A DNA stretch of 64,000 nucleotides, taken from the NCBI RefSeq assembly GCF_001619985.1, contig NW_017264193.1, forward strand, positions 1,059,726-1,123,725, in the 5' to 3' direction. Within the stretch, counting starts at the first letter, position 1; every line of letters starts with the position of its first letter. Below are positions 11,255-21,664 of this stretch, piece by piece. The notes under the pieces are model-generated. The model made no database searches, was not told where the DNA came from, and saw nothing but the letters and a program-made list of their open reading frames with translations. The translations under genes and the position numbers were made by a program. The stretch is from Xylona heveae TC161. Its lineage: Eukaryota > Ascomycota > Xylonomycetes > Xylonales > Xylonaceae.

Positions 11255-11950
11255 CTAACTAGCAATAACCACACCCGCATCTCCCTCCATACCAGTCTTT
11301 ACTGACCCCCTTGTTCCTCTAGGGTCCACTCCTCCCTCTGTATCATCTCCAGAACCGGCTCCGCCTCCTTCACTCTCGGCTCGGACTTCCATCACCACCT
11401 TATGAGCGACTCGGAATGCCTCCATGCCCGCAGGTATACCGCTATACGCCGCTGTGTGGAGCAACGTCTCGCTGATTTCCGTCTCGGAGACGCCATTGTG
11501 CAGCGCGCCACGCACATTGACTGCCAATTCCACAGGATGATTCTGCGCGGCAAGCAACGCGATGGTCAAAAGCGAGCGTTCTTTGCGCGTCAGTCCGGGC
11601 CGAGACCATACGCTGCCCCAGCAGGTCGACACGGCGAGGTCATGCATGGGCTGGGAGAACGAAGCTTCATCAGGTGATGAAGCGGAAGAGGATAAAGGAA
11701 CAGGATGGTTGATGACTTCATCGACGTATTTTGGCCCCGCGACTTCAGCGAGAATCTCTAGACCTTGGTTGTAGATTGTTTGATGGGCTTTGGCTTGGGC
11801 TTTGGTTTGAGGGGCAAAGCCGCTGCCGCTGCCGCTGCCGCCGCTGGAGGGACCAGAGGAAGGGAAGGAAGTGGGTGGTTTGATGGGAATAGAGGCAGCA
11901 GGTCTTGCGGAAGGCGGAGGAGTAGAGGTGTGTAGAGCGGCGTGGAGCAT
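11255..11950 (-). CDS. Carboxymuconolactone decarboxylase-fold (AhpD-like) protein, 231 aa
   Basis: Single exon. Residues ~50-180 match the CMD family: a helix pair WGSVWSRPGLTRKERSLLTIALLAAQ, then ELAVNVRGALHNGVSETEISETLLHTAAYSGIPAG. The CXXC of true AhpD peroxidase partners is absent, so this is closer to the decarboxylase/lactonase-like branch; the substrate is unknown. The first ~45 residues are Pro/Ser/Gly-rich with a (GS)n run, and the C-terminus is a Gly/Asp-rich tail. I chose the ATG at 11950. The frame remains open upstream to 12148 with a hydrophobic stretch, so a longer membrane-anchored form cannot be excluded, but that part looks like an untranslated leader. Confidence 0.8.
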   Translation of the reverse strand: MLHAALHTSTPPPSARPAASIPIKPPTSFPSSGPSSGGSGSGSGFAPQTKAQAKAHQTIYNQGLEILAEVAGPKYVDEVINHPVPLSSSASSPDEASFSQPMHDLAVSTCWGSVWSRPGLTRKERSLLTIALLAAQNHPVELAVNVRGALHNGVSETEISETLLHTAAYSGIPAGMEAFRVAHKVVMEVRAESEGGGAGSGDDTEGGVDPRGTRGSVKTGMEGDAGVVIAS

Positions 11951-14191
11951 GGTTGTGTATGTTTTGTTTGCTTTTGAGCTTGATATGGAGATGGAGAGCC
12001 TTAGAGCTTTAATTAGGTAGGTAGAGGGAATAGATATACAGATGTAAGGTAATATTGGATATGGAGAAAAAAATAATAGGTAGTACAAGAAAAATAGCAG
12101 AAGGGTCAAAGAGAATTGGAAAGGTAGTCTGGAAGTAAAAGCAAGCAATCGAGTGTAGCAACGGATGGCCCGGCCCCGCCTGAAGAAAGCATTGTAGGAT
12201 TATCCTCGGGTATAGCAATTGAGTTTGGGGTTTTACATGCTCATGTGGCGTTGGGATGAGGAGCTACTGTGTATCATAATAGCTAGCAGCAGTGCAGTAT
12301 AGTTCATTAGGAGTAAGCTGGGATAGCTCTACTGGATCCTTAAATCGATGCATTTACCTGTTTGCGGGGGATCAGCGCGAAAAAAGGGCCCTAACCCCAC
12401 TCAATGATAGTCTCGCCTTCGTTTAGTCAAGCGAACAAGCCACAAGGGACCCATTGTGAGCCACATGTCTCAACTCAAATTCCAGGGTTGCAAGACTCAA
12501 ATTCTTGCTTGCAGTAGCGTTTTGTTTCAGTTCTCTTTTCAGAGAATCAAATTTTCTTGCTCATTATATCAATAATGTCGTGATGCAAAATGGACTGATC
12601 TTATCTTTAAAGCTCATTTGTTGCAGAATGTGGATTGACTCTCAGGCCATCATTTCTAACGGCGTTGACGCCGTTTGAATAACTGGAACATAAAAAGTCA
12701 CTTGGAAAAAGCATTTGGAAAAAGGTATCAACGTCCTTTTGACCGTGGAATTGATCTACACTAGGTGACAAAAATTCAACTTCTTGCGCAGTCATTACAG
12801 GACTAATACATATGCACAGACCAGAGTGATCATCCATCTCAACACGCGAAATCCACAAGGCAAATCTGATCTCAATGACCCACTGCAGTAATGGGGTCCA
12901 CGCGAGCTGAACATGGTCCACTGGTTCCGCGAGCGGAACATGCATGATCCGGCGCAGGCCGGCCATAGGTCCGGCCAACTGCTACAATAGCTGGCCCCGT
13001 CGTCAATTTGTTCAATTTTTCCCTGCAAATTTTTACATTCTTGCTCGTCCGGTTCGCAGGACCATTGGATTTCTCCGATACAAACGGCGGTGTCGATGCG
13101 AGATCGGGCAAACCCCGACGATCCCACTTTTGAATTTAATCGATTTGCACATAGCATTACAAGATGAAAATAATAATTTGACTTTCGGCATGGATGATAC
13201 TTTGCCGAGCTGTTCAAGGATGAGAACTGTCATCTCGAGGTCGTTGCTTAACCGGGAGCATGCAAGTCATTTGAATTTCTCAAGGAAAATCCTGGCTTGC
13301 ATTCTTCTTTTCTAGGTGAGACATCCTGACTCCTGCCCAGCCACAATGGTTGAAGAAACACACTGAGATATTGCTCAAGGCGAGAGAGTACAGACCCGCA
13401 AGGCTGAGCCCGATTTCAAAAACAGTTTTGTAAAGAGATATGGATGTGATTATCGGACTCGGGAGCTCCCGCAGTGGGACTTTACATGACGTCATGGTGT
13501 TGCCCAAGAGAAATTCAAGAGCTGATTACCAAATGTGGTAAGGCCAGTTAAGTAATCGCTATGCAATCGATCGGTGGCCAGCTTCAGCCGTACATGTTCA
13601 CAACAAAGAGTCCGGGGCCCATGGAACATGATAATTTCAGCTTGTAAATTCAGAAATCGTCGAATCAAATCAAAGAGAATGCTTCTTTCCAAATAATCAT
13701 CGCGAGGTAAGAATTGTAGCAGAAATAGGAGTTGGAGACTTGAAGGCAGAAAGTTGGAACGAAAAGAAGGGTCTCTTTCGCAATGGAGCCAGGGCCCATT
13801 TTGTTATGAATGCAGCTTTTAGCGGGTTTGGTCGGATGATGGCCGATGGGCCGTTCGGGCCAACCGACGTCATCAACCGGGCAACCGCATCAAATGGCAA
13901 GCATTGCATTTGGTTACGTAGCGAAAGCCCCCCCAAGGCCTAAAAGGCAAAAAAAGGGCCAAGGCAAGAAAGTCCAGCCACAGCGAAACCCTCAATAAGT
14001 TCCCAGACCTCCCAGTGATCTTCCTCCACTTTCCCTCGTATCTCACTCATCTTTCTCCGCACTCTCACCCTCTCCCACGCACGCGATACTCTTCTCTTCT
14101 TCGCTCGTGCCCCTCCCGCAGATCATTGTCAAATCATCCCCTTGAATTCATCAATTTTTTCTGATTTAGATTTCGCTCTCCATCGCCAACC
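11951..14191. other. Long gene-free divergent region upstream of PIL1
   Basis: This is 2.2 kb between two divergent genes. Several short open frames on both strands show no recognisable protein. It contains a cluster of small palindromes at 12924-12980, a CRE-like TGACGTCA at 13488-13495, and a CT-rich leader (about 14020-14110) typical of a highly expressed fungal promoter just before PIL1. Confidence 0.6.
13488..13495. promoter_or_regulatory. CRE-like palindrome TGACGTCA
   Basis: A perfect 8-bp ATF/CREB consensus about 700 bp upstream of PIL1. bZIP regulators of the AtfA type bind such sites in stress responses. Function here is only suggested by position. Confidence 0.3.
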
Positions 14192-15854
14192 ATGCATCGT
14201 ACCTATTCTATGCGCCAGTCGCGCGCTCCTACTGCTTCTCAGCTGGAGAACCCTCCGCCGCCCGTTTCTTCCACCAAGTCTGGCCGCTTCTTCGGTCGTG
14301 GAAACATCGGTGAGTGTGTTTGAACTCCCATGGGCACAAAGAAGCGATGCGATACGGGTGTTTTGAAGTCTTGCCATCTGTTCTGTTTGCAGCGCGTTCT
14401 TGAAGCTCTGTTTCCTGGTTGTAGCTTTGTCTACCCAATTTTTATGTGTTACGCGCTTGTTTTCAGACACCATGCAGACTTGACATCCAATCTCGCCTTG
14501 CATACTTATTACAATCGCCCATGGAGTGATTCTTTTTGGGCCGCTCTTACTTCCTGTTTCAGTCTATTCTATGCTTCGAAGCTTGCATGCTTGCTTGTTT
14601 CATGGCTTTTGAAATCATCGAGCAGACCACAGCAAGCTCTCATCCGTCGCTTTTGATGTGTGCATGTGTCACGAGACTGATTATGCGGGCTAACATTGTT
14701 CCCTGTCGTTGAGGTGGTGCAGGCCATGCCTTCCGCAAGTCTGCGGCCGGTGCCTTTGGGCCCGACCTGGCAAAGAAGCTTGCTCAGCTTGTCAAGATGG
14801 AGAAGAACGTCATGCGCAGCATGGAGATGGTCAGCCGCGAGCGTATGGAAGTCGCTGTAAGTGAACCCGTCCCAAAACACAGTCGTTCAAGACTAGTTAC
14901 TAATTTATATATAGCAACAACTCTCAATTTGGGGAGAGGCTTGCGACGATGATGTTTCGGACGTTACCGATAAGCTTGGTGTCCTAATCTACGAGATTGG
15001 TGAGCTCGAGGACCAATTTGTCGACCGCTACGACCAATACCGTGTCACCATTAAGAGCATTCGCAACATTGAGGCTTCCGTGCAGCCCAGCCGAGACCGT
15101 ACGTCCAAATTTTCCCCCATAAATGTAGAAGTACCACCTGAAAGCTAACACCCTCTCAGGCAAGCAAAAGATCACCGACCAGATTGCCCAGCTCAAGTAC
15201 AAGGAGCCCAACTCCCCCAAGATTGTTGTGCTCGAGCAGGAGCTTGTCCGTGCCGAGGCCGAGTCTCTCGTCGCTGAGGCTCAGCTGTCCAACATTACTC
15301 GCGAGAAGCTCAAGGCAGCCTTCACCTACCAATTTGACGCTCTCCGTGAACACTGCGAGAAGCTTGCCATTATTGCTGGTTACGGCAAGCATCTCCTCGA
15401 GCTGATTGATGACACTCCAGTCACCCCTGGCGAGACTCGCGATGCCTATGACGGCTATGAGGCCAGCAAGGCGTACGTCACCTCCATGTTCCTTTTTTAT
15501 TTTTGGTTCATTATTTGCTAACTTACTGTAAACAGAATTATCCAAGATTGTGAGAATGCCCTGACCAATTGGGTTACCGCCAACGCTGCTGTCAAGCCGA
15601 AGCTCTCCACTCGCGCCCGTACTCTTTCTCAACGCCGCCACCAGCGCCGTGAGGGTGAGGGAGTCGATCTTGCTTCTCAGGACCAACCCCTCAAGGACCG
15701 TGAAAGCGGCCTCTGGGTCCCCGCTGAACAGCACCAGGCTGGAGGTTACGGCGAAGAAGAAGAGGAGGAAGAGCCTGAGGCGGCTGGCAGCGTTACAGGC
15801 GCCGCCAATGGCGAGACCCGCGGCCGCGAAGAAGAGCGCACCCTGGCGGCATGA
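14192..15854 (+). CDS. PIL1: Eisosome core protein Pil1/Lsp1, 355 aa
   Basis: Five exons: 14192-14309, 14723-14856, 14915-15098, 15160-15472, 15536-15854. The start MHRTYSMRQSRAPTASQLE and the block GRFFGRGNIGGHAFRKSAAGAFGPDLAKKLAQLVKMEKN are diagnostic in order and position for Pil1/Lsp1. The BAR-domain body follows (YEIGELEDQFVDRYDQYR, then NITREKLKAAFTYQFDAL), and the acidic C-terminal tail includes GYGEEEEEEE. Pil1 assembles into half-cylinders under the plasma membrane that shape furrow-like eisosomes and bind PI(4,5)P2. Intron 1 is unusually long for this window (413 nt); the others are 58-63 nt. Its neighbour CAC2 is convergent. Identification is very secure; PIL1 versus LSP1 paralogue is not resolved. 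Confidence 0.95.
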
Positions 15855-17429
15855 ATGCCAAGCCCTTGAATGCAGAATCCACGGCTTGGATTGACTACCG
15901 CGCCATTTTTCCCAATGATACCTGGCCTCGCAAACATTTAATACCCACCAACTCGAACCAGACATGGAACCGTTCTCCAAGCCGTCTTTTTGATTTTACT
16001 TTTTCGTTTTTTGTCTCATACCAGAAAGCCAAGAATGTACGCCAACCATGGGAGGCTACTAATATGCTAATCACGACTGGCGGTAGGGGACACAAGGCGG
16101 CATTGCATGGTGATCTCTACTGTTTGAAGGAAGCGGTGTGATTTATTTCTGGACGCGGTTCAAGCACCTTTATTCCCCCTTTTCCCCTTTGCCCTTTCGT
16201 TACACCTTGTGTCACCCCTTTTGTTGTACTCTGTTTTCGCCTCCCCTTTGTAATGTTTGCAGGCGCTTTACACGATTGTTGTGCCAACTATCGCCCGGTG
16301 GAAAGCAGCTTTAATACTCCCCTCGGATTTTACGAAACACGAAGCACTGTCTTTTCCGCACCCAGGGCTTTACGGCTTCTAATCCTCTTTGTCAACGATT
16401 TTATGCAAGATAGTAATACAACGATACCTGTTTGCTTCTCTTTGAAACACTTGAGCACTGAATCATGACCTTGTCATCCTTTCGTGAGCATATTTGACAA
16501 CCTGATGATATAGAGCCGGTACTGCTACATGGTGTATAAGTTGTATGAGTCTTACAGGCATCGGAGAACAAATCCTTTCTGATATTCACCAAGAGCGCAA
16601 GATATTGGTGTTAACAATGGATATCTTCCCTGGGTCACGGGACGACGTGGAACAGTATGAAATCAGATATAATCACGTCGCGTCTCCCAGACACGTCTCT
16701 CCCAGCGGACTCGAAAATTTCGACATCTTAGACGTTTGACGAACCTTGATGATTTCCGAATCGGGTGGTTGGGGGTTAGGGGGGTAGGGAGAGAAGGGCA
16801 TTTGTGCTTTTTCCTTTAAGCTGATTGGATCTACCTACTTAGCTAGGTTGTATGTATAGGAAGTGAATATGAAAAATGGCTATAAACCTAGGGATGCTTG
16901 TAATAAATATAATTTCCTAGATAAAAAGCGTTACTACATGTTGCCCTAGACAATACAGGATAAATGAAAGGAAAAAAAAAAAAAAGCAGCGCAGTCGCGC
17001 GCCCGTTGCGCCCACACAAAAGTTAAAAGAAATAAAAAAAAAAGAAAAATAAGATAAAAGCGACCAAAAGGGAAGCCACAGTATCAGAAGATAGAAGAAG
17101 AAATAGAAGAGATGCCGAAAAAAAGGTAAATAACAGGATATTATTCCAAGGATAAAAAGATTTGTTCATATGGAATCTCCTTTCTTTTTCTCTTCGTCCG
17201 TCAATTCAAACTGAAATCATATAGCGGGAAAAAAAGGGTTTTGACGCGGATATTTTGCTTGACATGTCGAATAAAAATATAAATCCATAACGGTGGTACC
17301 AGACGCCGAAAAGTAAAAGTAAAAGGCTCATAGCATATAAACGTTACATGCGCGTGGTAAATGGGTCCGTTGGTGACCGGGGGAGAAATAGAGGGGTGGC
17401 AGATGGATGAGAAGAAGAAAATGGCTTCG
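15855..17429. other. Convergent intergenic region between PIL1 and CAC2
   Basis: This is 1.6 kb with no supported gene. It includes the PIL1 3' UTR (pyrimidine-rich near 16170-16250), an A-rich segment (A15-like run near 16972-16985) and general AT richness. Short open frames are dismissed. Confidence 0.5.
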
Positions 17430-19834
17430 TTATTTCGGAGCATCTCCGTTGTCCTCGACGCTGACCAAGGTGGGAGCGATCCTGCGCTTCTTGGGCTCCT
17501 TGCCCTCGTCTTTGTGGCCCTCGGTAGGAGGAGGGGCTGAATCTCTTTTGCCAAGAATACTTGCGGCATTGGTCGAGAGAGCTGCACCGCTGGGACCTGG
17601 AAGCGGAGTTTGTGGAGGTGTTGTCAAAGGCACTACTCCGACAGCACTCGAGTGTGTTGCTGCAACGCTCGGTACACTGCTGAGCACGGGCGTCGGATTG
17701 CTAATGACCGTGCCTGACTGAGTAGCGACAGACGAGGTGGATGATGACCGTGTCGGACTGACAGGGCGGGTAGATGGAATTTGCGAAGGCGAAGGAAGCG
17801 GTTGAGCAGCTGCCGGTTGTTTGGGTATGGCAGGGGCGGTGGTAGAGGTTGGAGTAGGAGTAGGCGTCGATTGCACCGAAGAAGCAGTGGCAGCAGCGAT
17901 GTTGATGGTTGGATGGTGAGCAGTTGGCACAGATCCAGTGTATACTTGTCCGAGCTCGCCAGCAGCAAATGTCAGCGCCGAGCAAAAGCCATCCGAGGAA
18001 GACATGAGCAGTGTCAGCCCATCGTTGGACCTGAAAGATTTTTGTCAGTCAAGTTTTTTTTGGATCAAGAGTGGAAAAAGCTCTACTTGTTGACGGTTCG
18101 AACTTACCAGGTGAGGTCGGTGAAAGTGGCAAAATGCAAGTTGCTCACTATGCAGAGAGGAGTTTGCTGCTGAGTATCATACACCAAGACCGCATCCTGC
18201 GTTGCTACCGCATAGACCATACGGTATGGCAGAGCAAATGCTGGCGGTGGCGCAGAAGTTGAGTTCGCCTCTCCATCCAAAGGCTTAGATGTATCTGCAG
18301 CAGGGACGTCATTCGTGCTCGGTGTGGATGTTGGAGGAGGAGGCTCCATGACAGCTTGTGCCTGGGAAGCTTTGGCTGGAACAGCAGGTTCTGGAAGGGA
18401 CGGCATTTCTTCCTCTGCAGACGAAGTATCCACCACAATATGCCGAGTCGGTTTCGAGTTCTGACGGTGTGTGTAGTATACTGGAGAGCACTTGACAGCG
18501 ATAGAAGGTTTCTTGTGCCCAGGAAGGTGAGCAATTGGCGGCTTATTGAAGCCAGCTCGGGTATATATGTACACAGTGTTGATAACATCGTCCGCTGTCT
18601 TTCCTGGATCGGTCGAAGAAGGATGAGAGGTCTTGTATTGCCCAGCAGGAGTGAAAAGTAAGCTTCCGTCTGGTGCGAATGTAAGCCGTCTAAAGAATGA
18701 GGTGAAGGTCTCGTTGGCGTAGATGTTAGTATTGCGAACGCTAAGTGCTCCATGAAGGCCAGGAGAATTTTCCATGGGTCGAACAGCTGGCAATGGTAGC
18801 GTGGGCGCCGGGGAGGCAGATCGTCGGATGGATGGTGAGGAGCCAAAGGATGATCGACGACTGTGAGTAACGGCAGGAGGATTCATCGGCAACGGGCCAG
18901 TATTTGGAGTTCCAGGAGCTGAGGGAGCTGGTGATGCTATGGTAACAGACGAGCCCTCAGTTGGCACCGATGGTCTATTCCCCAAATCCGGAGGTGCTGG
19001 GCTGCTGGAGGATATTCTCCGAGCCGGCAGATCCATTTTGGTGACCTTTCCATGCTGTGCAAGAGTAAATTGGCCGTCTTTAGTCTTTAATGTATAGATA
19101 TGAACCGATCGATCAGATGATTGTGTCGCAACAAATTCATTCAGGGGGTCCCACGCCACGCCTTGTACATAATGGTTGTGCTCTGCAATCTGTCGGACCA
19201 TTTGGCCTGCTCGGGCATTAGCTTCCTTTCTCCATTTCCAATAGGAAAATCCAATTCAATGTACCAGTCTGTGCATTATAGATCCTCGCGACATTATCCA
19301 TGCTACCCGTGATGAAGAAAACTCCATCTGGGGACCACGCAAGGTCGTATATCTCCGATCCAAATGAGCGGCACATATGCTTTACCCGCCATGTCTCCTT
19401 ATCTTCAGCCGTGTCCTCGCCAAAGGCAGTGTGTGTCTGGGATTCTGAAGGGACCCAAAGAAGAGCGTTTCCGTCGTCGCCGGCACTGCACAGTAGATCA
19501 CCTGAAGAAGTGTTAGAAGGGTAATGCTGTGTCAAGCAGCCCAAGCTTCAGCTTACCTCTGGGACACCAGCGAACAACATTGACAGCCTGCGTGTGTTTG
19601 ACTAGAGTACTCAAATATACTACTTTCCGATCGTCGCCATCTGGTTCGAGCTTCCAAAGCTGCACACGGGCATGAGATTATGATTCCCGGCTCGATTTCA
19701 AGGATTCAGCTTACCCGAATATTGTTGTCTCCCCCACAGGTCGCGAGCCGCCCAGATCCAGTGGGCTGGAAATGCGCAGAATATATGGGAGCATTCTCGT
19801 TATGCCAGGCGACAAGAAGAGGAGCAGCCTTCAT
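17430..19834 (-). CDS. CAC2: Chromatin assembly factor 1 subunit B (p60/Cac2), WD40 protein, 719 aa
   Basis: Five exons: 19834-19715, 19659-19557, 19501-19265, 19206-18108, 18030-17430, with introns of 55-77 nt and matching phases. The N-terminus MKAAPLLVAWHNENAPIYSAHF leads into WD repeats with GGDNNIRLWKLE, VNVVRWCP then GDLLCSAGDDGNALLW, IYDLAWSPDG then ITGSMDNVARIY, and VQGVAWDPLNEFVATQSSDRSV. A family mark is NETFTSFFRRLTFAPDGSLL after a Ser/Pro-rich insert, followed by NTVYIYTRAGFNKPPIAHLPGHKK. The last exon completes a W-S-N-D-G repeat and ends in a Pro/Thr-rich tail with a basic cluster (KKRR). CAF-1 deposits new H3-H4 behind replication forks by binding PCNA and Asf1. Nuclear. Confidence 0.93.
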
Positions 19835-21664
19835 CTTTGCTCAGCGAGCCCGCGAAGACGTCGAGTTGTGACTAGTTGCTTCTTATGGGAGGTTGGTCAG
19901 GTCGGCTACCCTGGCGTCGACGGGCCGGGTATGCAAATGGGGATTGAAGTCGTCAATTCGAATTTTAAGCTTATAATCATCGAAGCCAAAGCTGAAAGGT
20001 GAAATGGCGCTGTGAATTAGAGTGTTTCTCAGCATGAGGTGATGAAATGACGATGGGGCCGGTTTGTGCGTGTTCGTCGCAGCTCCTTTGTGCTGGTTGC
20101 CGGCACTAACAAGGCGAGAGAGATCAACATGTTTTGTCAATGAGCTTGACCGGTGCTCAGCTCGACCAACCTTGAACCCCACTATTTACTTTGGCAATGA
20201 ATGCTCTGACATGATAAAATATATTTATAATTTTTCTACCGCATAAATAGCATATGAATTAACTGAAATCAATTATTCTTTGTCCTGATCCAGATCTCTT
20301 CCTGGAATGTTGTGAATTGGTGAAACCTCATAAATCACGAGTCTGCAATGGCATGGTCAGCGTTTGAGCCATGTTAGCCCATACCAATAAGGGCCACCAA
20401 GGATTTGATTCGAGACTGCACTGGTTCAAACGAGATTCACATGATCAGAGCGTGAGAGGTCCCAAAATCTTCTTCTGTCCGCTCTTGCTTTCAATTCATA
20501 ATTATAAGATATCTGCGGTTCAATTGGTCATGGAATAAATCTCAGTTTCGAATTTGTTTTGATATTCTGCATCTTCGCTATCATGTTTGTATTGCTTCTG
20601 ATTCTGCGTAGAGACACACGGCGGTCGTGCATGTGGGGGCTGAAAAGAATCGGTGAACAGATTAAATGAGCGTTTGAAGCATCCTCGCTCTTGTCCCGAT
20701 TGATCGTTATATAGCCGCGCCGTACGGAGGTATCGGAGTACGTAGACTTAATTAATATAACGATGAGCCATGATGTGGGGAATTCATCTCATTCTCAGAT
20801 AGGTGGGATCCCTCGGATCGCCCTTTGGGCCGATACTTATCTGGGAAGGTTCTCCTCCAGTTGACTCACAGACAAGGAGTCATATCGCCAGCCACGGACG
20901 TGCTTGAGCGGGTGGAAATCTCGCTAGGGCCACTGCAATGCCGTCCGTGAATCGAGAATGGCTGCCTAGAGCGGTGTTTTGTACGTACTCGTGCGTACAG
21001 AGAACGGTGGGCACCCGCTCTCCAACACCAGCTTATCTCCATCTCCAACCACGGGAATGAGCTTCAAGCATTCGACACGCCCTGCGTTCGTGGAGTGTCA
21101 ACGAACGGAGACACCCTGTATTCTCTACAGCGTAGGGCGTGGATTTCTTGGCGTTCAAATAAGAAGCTTCTTTTTTTAAAGCATGTACGGAGTACTATCA
21201 ATATGCACGAGTTAGTATATTCATCTTGCCCTGATAGCGATTGGAAGTCTTTGTATGATATTGGTAAGCACGACAACGGGAGGATGCCGCAGTACAGCAA
21301 TCCCTCCGTAATGCTGTGCCCTTGGTGAGCTCGCGTGATGCGAAACTAAGATGCATACGGGATTGCCTGCCTTCTGCAGCATAGAACCACGGCCACTAAA
21401 AGCCTCCGTTGCATGGATGGCACCCGTCCATAGCCAAGCGGCAGTTTAGTTGGTGCTAATGCGAGGTAGATGATTCACCCTCGCGCCCATCAATCATCTT
21501 TTGATATCCGGCACGATTAAGGGCCGCTTATCCCTGCAGCGTTATCAATTTGCAATGTTTCTAATGTAGTGTCAGGACGGACCCTGAGATGTTGATATAA
21601 GCATTGTCCCGCCAGGCAGTCATGTAATCTATACCTGAATTTCAAACGTTTCGCGGTCGTCAGA
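19835..21664. promoter_or_regulatory. Divergent intergenic region between CAC2 and the ABCC transporter
   Basis: This is 1.8 kb carrying both promoters. It holds several TACGGAG/CGGAGTAC-type words (around 20720-20745 and 21183-21196), a motif often seen in intergenic DNA of filamentous ascomycetes. No gene is supported; short frames have no resemblance to known proteins. Confidence 0.5.

Noticed and set aside
12607-13315. Short frames (up to 140 codons) between the CMD-like gene and PIL1
   Set aside because: No recognisable motif, no splice pattern that links them into a longer protein, and AT-rich non-coding composition.
15156-15980. 274-codon open frame antisense to PIL1
   Set aside because: Spans PIL1 introns and exons without family resemblance; explained by PIL1 codon bias.
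20320-20460. tRNA-like words (GATTCGAGAC, GGTTCAAACG) in the CAC2-ABCC spacer
   Set aside because: No acceptor, D or anticodon stems can be paired around them.
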